Assembly: GCF_010894405.1 (NCBI RefSeq)
Contig: NZ_JAAIYA010000003.1
Coordinates: 558,001 to 622,000, forward strand
Length of the DNA: 64,000 nt
Direction: 5' to 3'
Origin: Pyxidicoccus caerfyrddinensis
GTDB taxonomy: Bacteria; Myxococcota; Myxococcia; Myxococcales; Myxococcaceae
The position numbers and the translations under genes were made by a program. This document shows positions 35,101 through 42,524 of the stretch, one piece after another. Position 1 is the first letter of the stretch, and each line of letters begins with the position of its first letter. The notes under the pieces were generated by a model. That model worked only from the letters and a program-made list of their open reading frames with translations, was not told the origin of the DNA and searched no databases.

Positions 35101-35584
35101 CATCACCGTGCCCGTCGCCGGCACGGTGAGCTACGTGGACCCCACGGGCACGGGCTGGCGCCTGGTTCGCAACGCCAGCCAGTCCTCGGGCAACACGCTG
35201 GTGCTGGACCTGGTGGGCCCCTCGGGCCAGTCCGGCCGTGGCGCGGACCTGACGCTGGCGCTGGACCCGGTCACCGCCGACTGGTCCACGGTGGACGGCT
35301 CCGAGTACGTGGCCAACCGCGGCTACGACGTGGGCGCCGCTCCCCACCTGCTCAAGTCGAGCGTGAAGGGCAGCACGCTGAGCGTGGGCGTGTACCAGAA
35401 GGGCGCTCCGGCGCACGGCTACACCGGCGCGCTGCTGTCCGTGGCGCTGACGGTGAAGACCACCGCCCAGACGCCGGCCGGCACCCTCGTGCCGCTGAAC
35501 GTCCTCAGGGCGCACGCGCTGCCGGCCTCCGGCTCGCTGCAGGCCATCGACGTGGCGGTGGGTACCATCACCACCGCGCCGTAG
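32189..35584 (+). CDS. Lipoprotein with eleven Ig-like repeats and cohesin-like C-terminus
   Basis: A 1131-residue lipoprotein (lipobox ALAAC, Cys19), starting five bases after the protease stop and so co-transcribed. Eleven Ig-like units of about 87 residues (WxVxGGDANGxVSxTGxYxAP...GTFTVTATSVADPTKSDSATITV) form a long stalk. The last 150 residues differ: LTLALDPVTADWSTVDGSEY, KGSTLSVGVYQKGAPAHGYTGALLSVALTVKTTAQTPAGTLVPLNV. Their strand pattern (yDP near the start, a G-x-L-x-x-x-x-x-V late strand and a 'tpAGT-pl' turn) resembles cohesin modules. The natural reading is a surface-tethered spacer presenting a receptor for the dockerin-like tail of the neighbouring protease. The cohesin assignment is by eye only. 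Confidence 0.88.
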   Translation: MKTWMKLIVPLLIGALAACTDPDSGPVTVTPKNVTVKAGEKTTFSASVQDAEDPRVLWSVEGGDSHGTITSTGVYTAPAAAGTYTVVATNAVDTSKTDTASVKVEAVQTPTVVVKVTPDAASIGQGTTTQLTAEVSGSSITAVQWSVEGGDANGLVSSTGVYLAPHKSGTFTVTATSVADPTKKASAAVTVEPVVVEDVVVAVTPATATTTWGGSVSLTAGVTGTNNLTVLWSVEGGDANGFVSSTGVYRAPNKSGTFTVTATSVADPSKKASAAVTVNPVVVDEVVVAVSPKTATVAQDGSVHLSAEVTGTNLTAVQWAVEGGDENGTVSSTGTYRAPRRAGTFTVTATSVADASKSDSATITVDPIIVPDVVVTVSPKTATVSVNGSVSLSAEVTGASVTAVQWAVVGGDANGTVSSTGTYRAPQQAGTYTVTATSVADASKSDSATITVNPIVVPDVVVTVSPKTATVSANGSVFLSAEVTGTSNTSVLWTVQGGDANGYVSTTGLYLAPNKSGTFTVTATSVADPTKSDSATIRVDPIIVPDVVVAVSPKTATVSVNGSVSLSAEVTGASITAVQWAVVGGDANGTVSSTGVYRAPNQAGTYTVTATSVADASKSDSATITVNPIVVPTVVVAVSPKTATVSVNGSVSLSAQVTGSSNTSVLWTVVGGDANGFVSTTGTYRAPNQAGTYTVTATSVADASKSDSTTITVEPIVVPNVVVSVTPKTATLSQNGSVKLSAQVTGTSNTAVQWTVAGGDANGYVSTTGTYLAPNKAGTFTVTATSVADPTKSDSATITVDPIVVPNVVVSVTPKTATVAQDGSVKLSAAVTGTSNTAVQWTVVGGDANGFVSTTGTYRAPSNPGTFTVTATSVADPTKSDSATITVDPVVTPTIVVTVTPGTATVNPGAVVNLTAQVTGTSVVAVTWAVEGGAANGAVTSSGVYTAPTHPGTFTVTATSVADPSKKASATITVPVAGTVSYVDPTGTGWRLVRNASQSSGNTLVLDLVGPSGQSGRGADLTLALDPVTADWSTVDGSEYVANRGYDVGAAPHLLKSSVKGSTLSVGVYQKGAPAHGYTGALLSVALTVKTTAQTPAGTLVPLNVLRAHALPASGSLQAIDVAVGTITTAP
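32267..35122 (+). repeat. Tandem 261-bp repeats encoding the Ig stalk
   Basis: Eleven units of about 261 bases. Spacing measured on a shared segment (33341, 33863, 34124) gives exact multiples of 261. The middle units are nearly identical at DNA level, including long silent matches, while the first two and last are more diverged. This pattern suggests recent amplification or gene conversion inside the array and likely copy-number variation between strains. Confidence 0.88.
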
Positions 35585-35607
35585 TCCGGAGTCCGAAGCA
35601 GTGAGAG

Positions 35608-35639
35608 CGGCGGCCTTCCTCAGGGAAGGCCGCCGTTTT
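35608..35639 (+). terminator. Strong intrinsic terminator after the protease/anchor operon
   Basis: A perfect 12-bp stem (35608-35619 with 35624-35635; CGGCGGCCTTCC and its complement) with a TCAG loop is followed by TTTTC. It lies 24 bases after the stop of the repeat lipoprotein and before the convergent gene ending at 35653. Confidence 0.88.
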
Positions 35640-35652
35640 CATTTCCGGAGCC

Positions 35653-36276
35653 TCAGCCCCCGGACTGGCGGCCTTCAATCGCGCACAGGAGCACCGCGGC
35701 GGCGATGCCCAGGCGGCGGTCCAGCCGGCCTTCCCTGTCCATGGAGTAGTCCAAATCAATCTTCTGGATGAAGGGGTTGAAGCGCTGGGTGAAGGTGAGG
35801 ACCGGCGCGCCGCCCACGTTGCCGCTGAACGTCTGCGGGATGAGGTTGGTGAGCAGGCGGCGCACGAGTGCCATCACCATGCTGTCCTCCTCAATCTTCC
35901 CCCGCTCCTGGTCGTTCGCGTCGAGGATGAGCCACTCGTCGCGGAGGATGGAGCGCAGGCCCTTGCGGCGCAGCGCGCCCACGCGCTCGCCGGTGGCCGC
36001 GTCGGTGACGTCGTACGTGGCGCCGAAGTCCAGGATGCTGCGCGCCTTGATGGTGAGCAGCTCGTCCTGCATGTCCTCGCTGCCGTAGATGCGCAGGTCC
36101 TCCTTCAGCTTGAAGGCCTTCATCTTCGAGTAGAAGGCGACGTTGCCCGCCTCGTCGTAGATGTGGAACGCGCCGCCGAACAGCTTGAAGAACTGACGGC
36201 GAATCATGTAGCGGCTCTGGCCGAAGCGGCCGCGAGCCAGGTCACTGCGAGAGCGGGGCGTGAGTGCGGTGGACAT
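35653..36276 (-). CDS. LURP-one/scramblase-like (Tubby-fold) protein
   Basis: A 207-residue soluble protein. The pattern SRYMIRRQFFKLFGGAFHIYDEAGNVAFYSKMKAFKLKEDLRIY with SILDFGATYDVTDAATGERVG and a final hydrophobic helix (LDRRLGIAAAVLLCAIE) fits the LURP-one-related/phospholipid-scramblase superfamily, which has a Tubby-like beta-barrel around a central helix. Such proteins can bind phospholipids, though the role in bacteria is not established. It has no signal peptide; the C-terminal helix may touch the membrane. It is convergent with the protease/anchor operon and separated from the RegA-like gene by 64 bases on the same strand. Confidence 0.82.
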   Translation of the reverse strand: MSTALTPRSRSDLARGRFGQSRYMIRRQFFKLFGGAFHIYDEAGNVAFYSKMKAFKLKEDLRIYGSEDMQDELLTIKARSILDFGATYDVTDAATGERVGALRRKGLRSILRDEWLILDANDQERGKIEEDSMVMALVRRLLTNLIPQTFSGNVGGAPVLTFTQRFNPFIQKIDLDYSMDREGRLDRRLGIAAAVLLCAIEGRQSGG

Positions 36277-36340
36277 GGGGCTTCACCTACCGCGAAAGGG
36301 GCCTGCACGAACAGGGTGTCTCCCTACCCGGTCCCGGGAG

Positions 36341-36895
36341 TTAGCGGGAAGGCGGGTATTTCTGCAGCTTCCGCTGCAGGGAGCGCCGGTGGATGCCGAG
36401 CTTCCGCGCCGCCTCGGAGATGTTGCCGCCGGAGTCGGCGAGCACGCGGTTGATGTGCTCCCACTCGGCGCGCGCGAGGGAGGGCGCCTCGAAGCTCTCC
36501 GAGGCCGCGACGGCGGGCTCACCCGAGGCACGGGCGAAGGCCGCGAGGAGGTCGTCCACGTCCGCGGGCTTGGGGAGGTAGTTCACCGCGCCCAGGCGGA
36601 TGGCGTCCACCGTGGTGGCGATGCTGCCGTAGCCCGTGAGGACGACGACGCGCGTGGAGGCGTCCACGGCGAGCAAATCCCTCACCAGCTCCAGGCCGCT
36701 GCGGCCGGGCATGCGCAGGTCCACGATGGCGTACTCGGGTGACTCGCGGCGCGCGGCGGCGAGGGCCGCGTCGTAGTCCCCAGCGGTGGTGACGTCCCAG
36801 CCCCGCTCACGGAAGGCGCGGGCCAGCCGCTCGCGCAGCGTCGCGTCGTCGTCCACGAGGAGGAGGCTGGGGTGCTGTGCTCCGGCCGTGCTCAT
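36341..36895 (-). CDS. regA: RegA/PrrA/ActR-type response regulator
   Basis: A 184-residue two-domain regulator. The receiver has VDDDATLRERLARAF, the phosphoacceptor in YAIVDLRMPGRSGLELV, the Thr switch in VVVLTGYGSIATTV and the Lys in NYLPKPADVDD. After a short linker comes a Fis-type helix-turn-helix, NISEAARKLGIHRRSLQRKLQ, which is diagnostic of RegA/PrrA rather than OmpR or NarL regulators. Its ATG overlaps the kinase stop (ATGA), so it is translationally coupled to a RegB-like partner. In alphaproteobacteria this pair controls genes for respiration and redox balance; whether the same targets apply here is unknown. No DNA target site was recognised. Confidence 0.9.
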   Translation of the reverse strand: MSTAGAQHPSLLLVDDDATLRERLARAFRERGWDVTTAGDYDAALAAARRESPEYAIVDLRMPGRSGLELVRDLLAVDASTRVVVLTGYGSIATTVDAIRLGAVNYLPKPADVDDLLAAFARASGEPAVAASESFEAPSLARAEWEHINRVLADSGGNISEAARKLGIHRRSLQRKLQKYPPSR

Positions 36896-38205
36896 GGCGC
36901 CGCCTCCGCTCCGCCCACCGGTAGCGCCAGGCTCGCGGTGGTGCCCTGGCCCGGTGAGGAGCGCAGCTCCAGCGAGCCTCCGAGCTGCTCCGCCAGCGTG
37001 CGCGCGAGGAAGAGCCCCAGGCCCATGCCCTCGCCCGGGGCCTTGGTGGTGAAGAACGGCTCGCCCGCCCGCGCGAGCACCTCCGCCGGCATGCCCGGGC
37101 CGCCGTCGCGTACCTCCAGCTTCGCGCGGGCCTGCTCCGCCCGCACGCGCAGCTCCACGGGCTTCGAGTCCGGCGTGGCCTGCAGCGCGTTCTTCACCAG
37201 CCCGCGCAGCACCCGGGCCAGCGCGCGCGGCGGGCCGTGCACCTGCCAGGCGCGCAGCTCGGCGGGAACCTCCACGCGCACCCTCGCGGCGCCGGGCAGC
37301 TCCGCGAGCGTGTCCTCCACCAGCCGTCCCAGCGCAATCGCGTGGAAGGGCTCTCCGGTGGTCTGCCCCGCGTCCGCGGACATCTGCACCAGCACGTCCC
37401 GGCAGCGGTCCACCTGCTGGCGGATGAGGCGCAAATCTTCGCGCACGGACTCGGAGGTGCCCGAGGCCGCCAGCGCGCGCTCCACCTCCTTCGCCACCAC
37501 CGCGATGGTGGACAGCGGCGTGGACAGCTCGTGCGCCGCGCCCGCTGCCAACGTCGCCAGCGACGCCACCTTCTCCCGCCGCGCGTGCAGCGCTCGTGCC
37601 TGGGCCAGCTCCTGCTCGCGCGCGCCCAGCGCCCGGGTGACGCGCTGGACGAAGTAGACGATGAAGCCCGCGGCCACCGCGAAGGCCACCCACATGCCAT
37701 TGATGTGCAGCCGCATCAGCTCCGCATGGTCCGGCCGGGACAGCCCGTGCGGCAGCTCCACGTCCTGAATCACGAAGAGCGAGCCGAACGCCGCCAGCGT
37801 GAAGCCCAGCAGTCCCCACGTCCACCGCGCGGGCAGCAGCACCGTGCCCAGCGCCACATTCACCAGGTACAGCGTGGTGAAGGGGTTGTGCGTGCCGCCG
37901 CTGAGGGCCAGCAGGCCGGTGAGCACCAGCGTGTCCCACAGCATCAGCTTGCCGATGGTACCTTCCGTCACCCGCCGCGCCCCGTGCAGCCACGCGCGCA
38001 CGGAGAGGTTGGTGAGCGCTTCCAGCCCCAGCAGCGCCGCGAGCACCGGCACGGGCAGCGCCAACTCCAACCCATACGCCGCCACGGCGATGACCACCGC
38101 CTGGCCGAGCAGCAGGCCCCACCGCAGCCGCAGCAGCCACTCCAGGTTGATGCGCGCCCGCGAGGCAGGCTCGGGGAGTGTGGGGGCGTCAGGCTCGGGC
38201 TTCAT
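36892..38205 (-). CDS. regB: RegB/PrrB-type redox sensor histidine kinase
   Basis: A 437-residue membrane kinase. Several hydrophobic segments occupy about 25-190 (six helices by RegB analogy). The sequence GGTHNPF at 103-109 matches the GGxxNPF quinone-binding motif of RegB. The H box AHELSTPLSTI places the phosphorylated His at 225, and a Cys at 268 in DRCRDVL corresponds to the redox-active Cys265 of Rhodobacter RegB. The HATPase motifs are NALQATPDS and GMGLGLFLARTL. It would report quinone redox state to the coupled RegA-like regulator. The start Met is at 38205; a 19-bp direct repeat (38145-38163 and 38229-38247) spans it. The ORF is open upstream to 38604 with residues that do not fit the family. 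Confidence 0.9.
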   Translation of the reverse strand: MKPEPDAPTLPEPASRARINLEWLLRLRWGLLLGQAVVIAVAAYGLELALPVPVLAALLGLEALTNLSVRAWLHGARRVTEGTIGKLMLWDTLVLTGLLALSGGTHNPFTTLYLVNVALGTVLLPARWTWGLLGFTLAAFGSLFVIQDVELPHGLSRPDHAELMRLHINGMWVAFAVAAGFIVYFVQRVTRALGAREQELAQARALHARREKVASLATLAAGAAHELSTPLSTIAVVAKEVERALAASGTSESVREDLRLIRQQVDRCRDVLVQMSADAGQTTGEPFHAIALGRLVEDTLAELPGAARVRVEVPAELRAWQVHGPPRALARVLRGLVKNALQATPDSKPVELRVRAEQARAKLEVRDGGPGMPAEVLARAGEPFFTTKAPGEGMGLGLFLARTLAEQLGGSLELRSSPGQGTTASLALPVGGAEAAP

Positions 38206-38691
38206 GGCACGGTGGAGGGGTACGCTCGGGTTGATGCGCGCCCGCGATGGAGACTCGCATGGACATCTGGTGTGATGTACTCGCGCGCCGCCCGCTCGCA
38301 AGAGGCACGGACTGAATCGGACGCGGATTCGAAGTGCATGGAGCTCCTTCGAAACCTCGCGGTGGGACCCCCGAACAGGACGGTGCCGGGAGCCGTCCGG
38401 ACCGCTCATGCCGCCAGTGAGTACCGCCTGGCTGCGCTCGACCAGGCGCCGGTCTTCTATCGAGCGGAAGGTCCCCTCCAACTCCGCCCACGCCTCCTCG
38501 CCCGGTGTCAGCCCCGCCATGCGTGGGCAACACCCACGCACCGCGGGCCCCATCCGCGCCATGCATGAGGCGCGACCGTGAGGCGGGCAGGCGGGAGGAC
38601 GCACCTCCGTGAGGAGGCCGTGGAGTCGGCGGGAATGTGGATGCGCGTCCGCGATACGGCCTCGGGCCCGGCCAGAGGGCGGACGCGGGTG
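38206..38691. other. 486-base gap between the RegB-like gene and a lipoprotein gene
   Basis: This non-coding stretch should hold the promoter of the RegB/RegA pair. It contains the second copy of the 19-bp direct repeat at 38229-38247. On the minus strand around 38401-38520 a frame continuous with the RegB gene shows residues such as LTPGEEAWAELEGTFRSIED that look coding, so a decayed gene fragment fused in frame cannot be excluded. No other structure was recognised. Confidence 0.35.
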
Positions 38692-39444
38692 TCATGGCGC
38701 GGCAGCCGGCCGGGCCGAGGCGGAGCGGGCCACGTTGCCCAGCAGGTCGACGCGTGCGGGAGGCTCCTGGGGACCCACTCCGTCCAGCCACGTGTCCCAC
38801 GCCAGCGTGACGACGAGCGTGGCCCGGGGCTGCTCCTCCGACAGCGTCAGCCCGTCGAGCACCACGTCCACGGACGAGTGCCCGGCGCTGGTGGCGTCGA
38901 ACGCCTGTGCCACGCCGCCATCCGTCGGGGAAAGCGTGCCGCGCACGTGGAGGCTGCGGCCCTCCATGTCCACGGGCTCGGGGCCCGCGGTCGCGGAGGC
39001 CAGCCCCTGCGCGTCCGAGTCCGCCGGCTCGAAGGTGAGCCGCGCGCGGCAGTACCGGCCCGGTGGCGGACGCAGCACGCCCAATTCCGTGACGTCCCCA
39101 TCCGCGCCATCCAGGCCGAGGACATGCGGCGTGCCCAGCCGCCGGGGGCTGGAGCTCGAGTGCGCCCACGCGGTGCTCACGGGCGACAGCCCTCGCAGCA
39201 GGCGCAGCCAGCCGGCTTCTTCACACGGCAACAACTCCACGCTGCCCAGCGTCACGAGCGCGCGGGTGAAGGACGCGCGCGTGCCCTGCGCATTGAGGAG
39301 GGTGCGCGGGCCCCCAGCCTCCAGGGCGGGGCGGGCGCGCGCGGTGGTGATGCCAAGGGTCAGCTCCATCCCCTCCACGCGGTCTCCACCACCACAGGCG
39401 GCGAGACAGAGGAGGGCGGCGGCGCCGAGGACGGAGGGCTTCAT
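38692..39444 (-). CDS. Lipoprotein of unknown function
   Basis: A 250-residue lipoprotein (MKPSVLGAAALLCLAACGG, Cys at the lipobox). The body is beta-rich, with RALVTLGSVELLPC, GRYCRARLTFEPAD and ATLVVTLAWDTWLDG. Its general layout recalls MbnP- or DUF4382-type lipoproteins but lacks the MbnP Trp motif, so no function is assigned. The start at 39444 lies 10 bases after the stop of the outer-membrane protein gene, so the two form an operon; an in-frame Met at 39465 would overlap that gene. The pair may build an outer-membrane channel with a lipoprotein partner. Confidence 0.75.
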   Translation of the reverse strand: MKPSVLGAAALLCLAACGGGDRVEGMELTLGITTARARPALEAGGPRTLLNAQGTRASFTRALVTLGSVELLPCEEAGWLRLLRGLSPVSTAWAHSSSSPRRLGTPHVLGLDGADGDVTELGVLRPPPGRYCRARLTFEPADSDAQGLASATAGPEPVDMEGRSLHVRGTLSPTDGGVAQAFDATSAGHSSVDVVLDGLTLSEEQPRATLVVTLAWDTWLDGVGPQEPPARVDLLGNVARSASARPAAAP

Positions 39445-39454
39445 GTGCTCGAGC

Positions 39455-40369
39455 TCAGAGGTCATACGCGACGGACATCATCGCGATGGGAGTGGGGGCC
39501 ACGCGGCCATTCAGCCGGTTGAAGAAGGGCACGCGCACGCCGGCCGACAGGACGATGTCCGTCACCGGGCTGAAGAGGACGTCGGGCGAGGCGTAGCCGA
39601 TGACACCGCCGCCGTCCTCCTCCTTCTCGCCGTTGATATCCGCGGCCTTCTCCACCCGCCCATCCAATCCCAGACGCACCGCCCAGCGCGGGGCCGGCTG
39701 GTACTGCGCGGCGAGCGTGGTGCGCACGGACGCGCCGGCGCGAAAGCCCTGGATGCCGCGCGTGGGCAGGAAGCCGGTGGCGCTGGCGACGAAGGACCAC
39801 GCGCCCCGGAAGTGCTGGTACGCCACGCCGAACAGCGGGTCCACCGAGCCGCTCCCCAGCTGCGTGTCCAAATCGAGCTCCGTCCCATCCTCCGTGTGCA
39901 GCACGGGCGCGGTGGGCAGCTTCACGCCGGCCAGCACGCTGAAGAGGTGGTCCGGCGAGAAGTCCTTGTCCTGGTACACGAAGGCCTTGGCGCTGACCTC
40001 CACGTCCCCCACACCCCAGCCGCGCTCGCGCGCGAGGCTCACGTCGCGCACCTCGCGGGCCTGCAAGGGGAGGGTGGCCGCGAGGAACAGCCACGGCAGC
40101 GGCGCGTACGCGGCGGACACGTCCATGCGCGCCTCGCGCAGGCGCAGCGCGTTCACGTTGTCCTGGCCCACGGTGTGGCCCCACGCGCGCAGCGTGGTGG
40201 ACAGGCGCAGGCGGCCGGAGAACGGCTGCTCCGTGCCCATGGAGGTGAGCGTCGGGTCTCCACAGGCACAGGTGGCGCAGGCCCAGGCGCGGGCGCCGGG
40301 CACCAGCACCATGGCGCTGGCGAGGAGGAGGGTGGCGGCGAGGGGCTTTCTCACGGCGCCGGCTACCAT
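39455..40369 (-). CDS. Outer-membrane beta-barrel protein with CxxCxCGDPT motif
   Basis: A 304-residue exported protein with a signal peptide (LAATLLLASAMVLVPGARAWA). The mature N-terminus carries WACATCACGDPTLTSMG, a short Cys-rich motif next to the cleavage site. The remainder is a run of amphipathic strands (RLRLSTTLRAWG, YAPLPWLFLAATLPLQ, GVIGYASPDVLFSPVTDIVLSAGV) ending MMSVAYDL with a penultimate aromatic residue, as expected of a transporter-like barrel. The Cys cluster suggests binding of a metal or haem. It is followed by the lipoprotein gene in the same operon. A GTG at 40354 is an alternative start. The precise transported compound is unknown. Confidence 0.75.
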   Translation of the reverse strand: MVAGAVRKPLAATLLLASAMVLVPGARAWACATCACGDPTLTSMGTEQPFSGRLRLSTTLRAWGHTVGQDNVNALRLREARMDVSAAYAPLPWLFLAATLPLQAREVRDVSLARERGWGVGDVEVSAKAFVYQDKDFSPDHLFSVLAGVKLPTAPVLHTEDGTELDLDTQLGSGSVDPLFGVAYQHFRGAWSFVASATGFLPTRGIQGFRAGASVRTTLAAQYQPAPRWAVRLGLDGRVEKAADINGEKEEDGGGVIGYASPDVLFSPVTDIVLSAGVRVPFFNRLNGRVAPTPIAMMSVAYDL

Positions 40370-40561
40370 ACGTACCCCGTGGCGGAGGGGCGTGCGGCGA
40401 GTTGTCGCAGCGGGGACAACCCGACGGGGACCCTGTCCTCCCGTCGGAGGGCAGACGGGCGGGCGGGCCCTCGCTGTCCCGCCGGAATCAATGGCCACCT
40501 TGTGAATGACTTCCGCCCGCTGGCGTTGAGGGGGTGGGAGGCGGGATACAGGGAGGACGTC

Positions 40562-41002
40562 ATGGGCGTGCTTGCGCCGCTGGGCCGGCTGCTCTTCTCG
40601 GCCATCTTCATCACCAGTGGCTTGAACCACTTCTTCCAGCTCCAGGCGCTGACGGCCTATGCCCAGTCCTCGGGCGTGCCGGAGCCGCGCCTGGCGGTGC
40701 TGGCGTCCGGCGTGGCGCTGGTGCTGGGCGGCCTCATGGTGCTGCTGGGCGTGTTCGCCCGCCTGGGGGCGGCGGCCATCGCCGTCTTCCTCGTGGCCGC
40801 GGCCTTCATGGTGCACAAGTTCTGGCTCGTCGCCGACCCGGTGCAGGCACAGGACCAGCTCGTCCACTTCATGAAGAACCTCTCCATGGCGGGAGGCGCC
40901 CTCTTCATCGTCTACTTCGGCTCGGGGCCCTTCAGCCTGCGCAGCCGCAAGCGCGAAGAGGGGCTCGGCGGCGGACGGCTGGGCGTGCCGCTGCGGCACT
41001 GA
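40562..41002 (+). CDS. DoxX-family membrane protein
   Basis: A 146-residue protein with four hydrophobic segments: GRLLFSAIFITSGLNHFF, LAVLASGVALVLGGLMVLLG, LGAAAIAVFLVAAAFMVH and the C-terminal AGGALFIVYFGSG. DoxX signatures are visible in the first (FITSGLNHF) and in the HKFW and HFMKNLSMAGGAL motifs. Family members are small membrane proteins, some linked to sulfur or thiosulfate chemistry and redox homeostasis, but the function in this organism is unknown. The start at 40562 has GGGAGG five to six bases upstream. It is divergent from the outer-membrane barrel gene at 40369 and convergent with the lipoprotein at 41330. Confidence 0.9.
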   Translation: MGVLAPLGRLLFSAIFITSGLNHFFQLQALTAYAQSSGVPEPRLAVLASGVALVLGGLMVLLGVFARLGAAAIAVFLVAAAFMVHKFWLVADPVQAQDQLVHFMKNLSMAGGALFIVYFGSGPFSLRSRKREEGLGGGRLGVPLRH

Positions 41003-41021
41003 GGGCCGCGCGCGCGAGTGG

Positions 41022-41330
41022 CTAGGGCGTGGCGCTGGCCGTGCCCGCCGGTTGCGCGTCGGGCACCCAGGGGATGTGCGCGGCCGCCTCGGGGAGGTTG
41101 TGCTTCAGCTTGTCGCAGGGCACCGCCACGAGCGCGAAGGTGAACTCCGCGCCCGGCTGGCGCAGGAAGCACGTCTCCGTGCGCGGGTCGATGAGGTAGC
41201 TGTAGCCACCCCCCAGGTCGATGATGGAGAAGCGGCCCTGGGCCTGGAGGTCGGCCCGGGCCACCTGCGCGTGGGGGAAGGTACAGCCCGTCACGGCGAG
41301 AGCGGCGGCGAGGAGGAGCAGGGTGCGCAT
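41022..41330 (-). CDS. Small lipoprotein of unknown function
   Basis: A 102-residue lipoprotein with signal peptide MRTLLLLAAALAVTGC (Cys16). The mature part is short and beta-rich (GRFSIIDLGGGYSYLIDPRTETCFLRQPG), with two Cys residues (TETCFL, AVPCDKL) that could form a disulfide. I know no family for it. It is convergent with the DoxX gene, only 19 bases apart, and lies 41 bases downstream of the metallophosphoesterase gene on the same strand. Confidence 0.78.
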   Translation of the reverse strand: MRTLLLLAAALAVTGCTFPHAQVARADLQAQGRFSIIDLGGGYSYLIDPRTETCFLRQPGAEFTFALVAVPCDKLKHNLPEAAAHIPWVPDAQPAGTASATP

Positions 41331-41371
41331 GAGCGCCCATGCTACCCACTTCGCCGCTGGCGGGGCACCGC

Positions 41372-42277
41372 TCAGCTCGCGACGGCCGCCGCTTCGCCGC
41401 GCAGCGTGAAGAAGGCCACCTCGGGCTCGGCGCCGCGGCGCAGGTACGGGCCGCCGAAGCCGAAGCCCAGCCCGCGATTCACGTAGAGCTGGTTGCCATT
41501 CACGCGGTAGTGGCCGCTGATGTACGGCTGGCCCGCGCGGCGGAAGATGGCCTCGGTGAGGCCGCGCACCACGAACTGGCCGCCGTGCGTGTGCCCGGAG
41601 AACTGCACCAGCCCGGCGTGCGCGGGCAGCTTCTCCACCGTCGGCGGCGCGTGCGTCAGCACCAGCCGCGTGCCGCCCTCCGGCGCGCCGCGGAACGTCG
41701 CCTCCACGTCGTCACGGCCCGTGCGCCCGTCGTCGATGCCCAGCACCGTCACCGGCGCGCCCTTCACGTGCACCCGGCGGTGCTCGTTCTGCAGCACCGT
41801 GTAGCCCAGCCGCTCGAAGCCCTCGCGGATGTAGGGCCCGTTCACCCAGTGGTCATGGTTGCCCAGCACCACGTAGACGGGGCCCTCGAGGCCCGCCAGC
41901 AGCTCGCGCACACGCGGCAGCGGCTTGGGGCTGTGCGTCACGTAGTCGCCGGTGAGGAAGACCAGGTCCGGCTTCGCGTCGTTGACCGCCTCCACCGCGC
42001 GGCGGATGCGGATGGCCGAGGTCGCCTGCCCCACGTGCACGTCGGAGAGCTGGGCGATCCTCAGCCCGTCGTGCTCGGCGTGCAGGTGCGGCACGAAGAG
42101 GACGTTCTCCGACAGGGAGAAGTGGTCCCTCCAGCGCAGCCGCCGCTCCTCTCGCAGCGGGTCCACTCCGCTCCGGGCCACCAGCTCGTTGCGTCCACCG
42201 TGGTGGGTCTCCTGGTACGCATGAGCGGCCGAGGAGGCATGGGGCATGGTGCGACGGGCGAGGCGTCTCAGGCGCAT
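41372..42277 (-). CDS. Metallophosphoesterase (YkuE/YaeI-like)
   Basis: A 301-residue protein of the calcineurin-like phosphoesterase fold. Metal-binding motifs in order are LSDVHVG (Asp and His), TGDYVTHS, GNHDHW, LTHAPP and SGHTHGGQF, the five blocks expected for a dinuclear site. Gly-rich ends (GLGFGFGGPYLRRG) are typical of YkuE/YaeI-type enzymes, which act on phosphodiester or lipid-linked substrates at the membrane. The N-terminal basic region (MRLRRLARRTM) has no clear signal peptide. GGAGGAA lies nine bases upstream of the ATG. The real substrate is unknown. Confidence 0.9.
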   Translation of the reverse strand: MRLRRLARRTMPHASSAAHAYQETHHGGRNELVARSGVDPLREERRLRWRDHFSLSENVLFVPHLHAEHDGLRIAQLSDVHVGQATSAIRIRRAVEAVNDAKPDLVFLTGDYVTHSPKPLPRVRELLAGLEGPVYVVLGNHDHWVNGPYIREGFERLGYTVLQNEHRRVHVKGAPVTVLGIDDGRTGRDDVEATFRGAPEGGTRLVLTHAPPTVEKLPAHAGLVQFSGHTHGGQFVVRGLTEAIFRRAGQPYISGHYRVNGNQLYVNRGLGFGFGGPYLRRGAEPEVAFFTLRGEAAAVAS

Positions 42278-42524
42278 TCGGTTCGGTTCCTCCGTGCCGG
42301 GGGCTGCATGAGCGGCTCCAGTCTACGGGAGCCAGTGGGGGTGGGATGAAGCAGGTGCCCCGCGCACGCCTGCCCTCCATGCGGCCGGCGGCGGGGGTGA
42401 CGGAGAAACGCCCGCGATTTCAGGAAGATTCCGGGTGGGACTCGGGCATCCTTCCACCATTGGACACACGCCCAGAGGCCGCGCGGTGACGTCATCGGGC
42501 GGGGTTGCTACACACGCGGGGACG

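Noticed and set aside
32267..35122. Tandem 261-bp repeats as a mobile element or CRISPR-like array
   Set aside because: They encode in-frame Ig domains; there are no spacers, terminal repeats or transposase.
38401..38520. A coding-like fragment upstream of and in frame with the RegB-like gene
   Set aside because: It lacks a convincing start and ribosome site and continues into non-coding-like residues; a decayed gene is possible but could not be supported.
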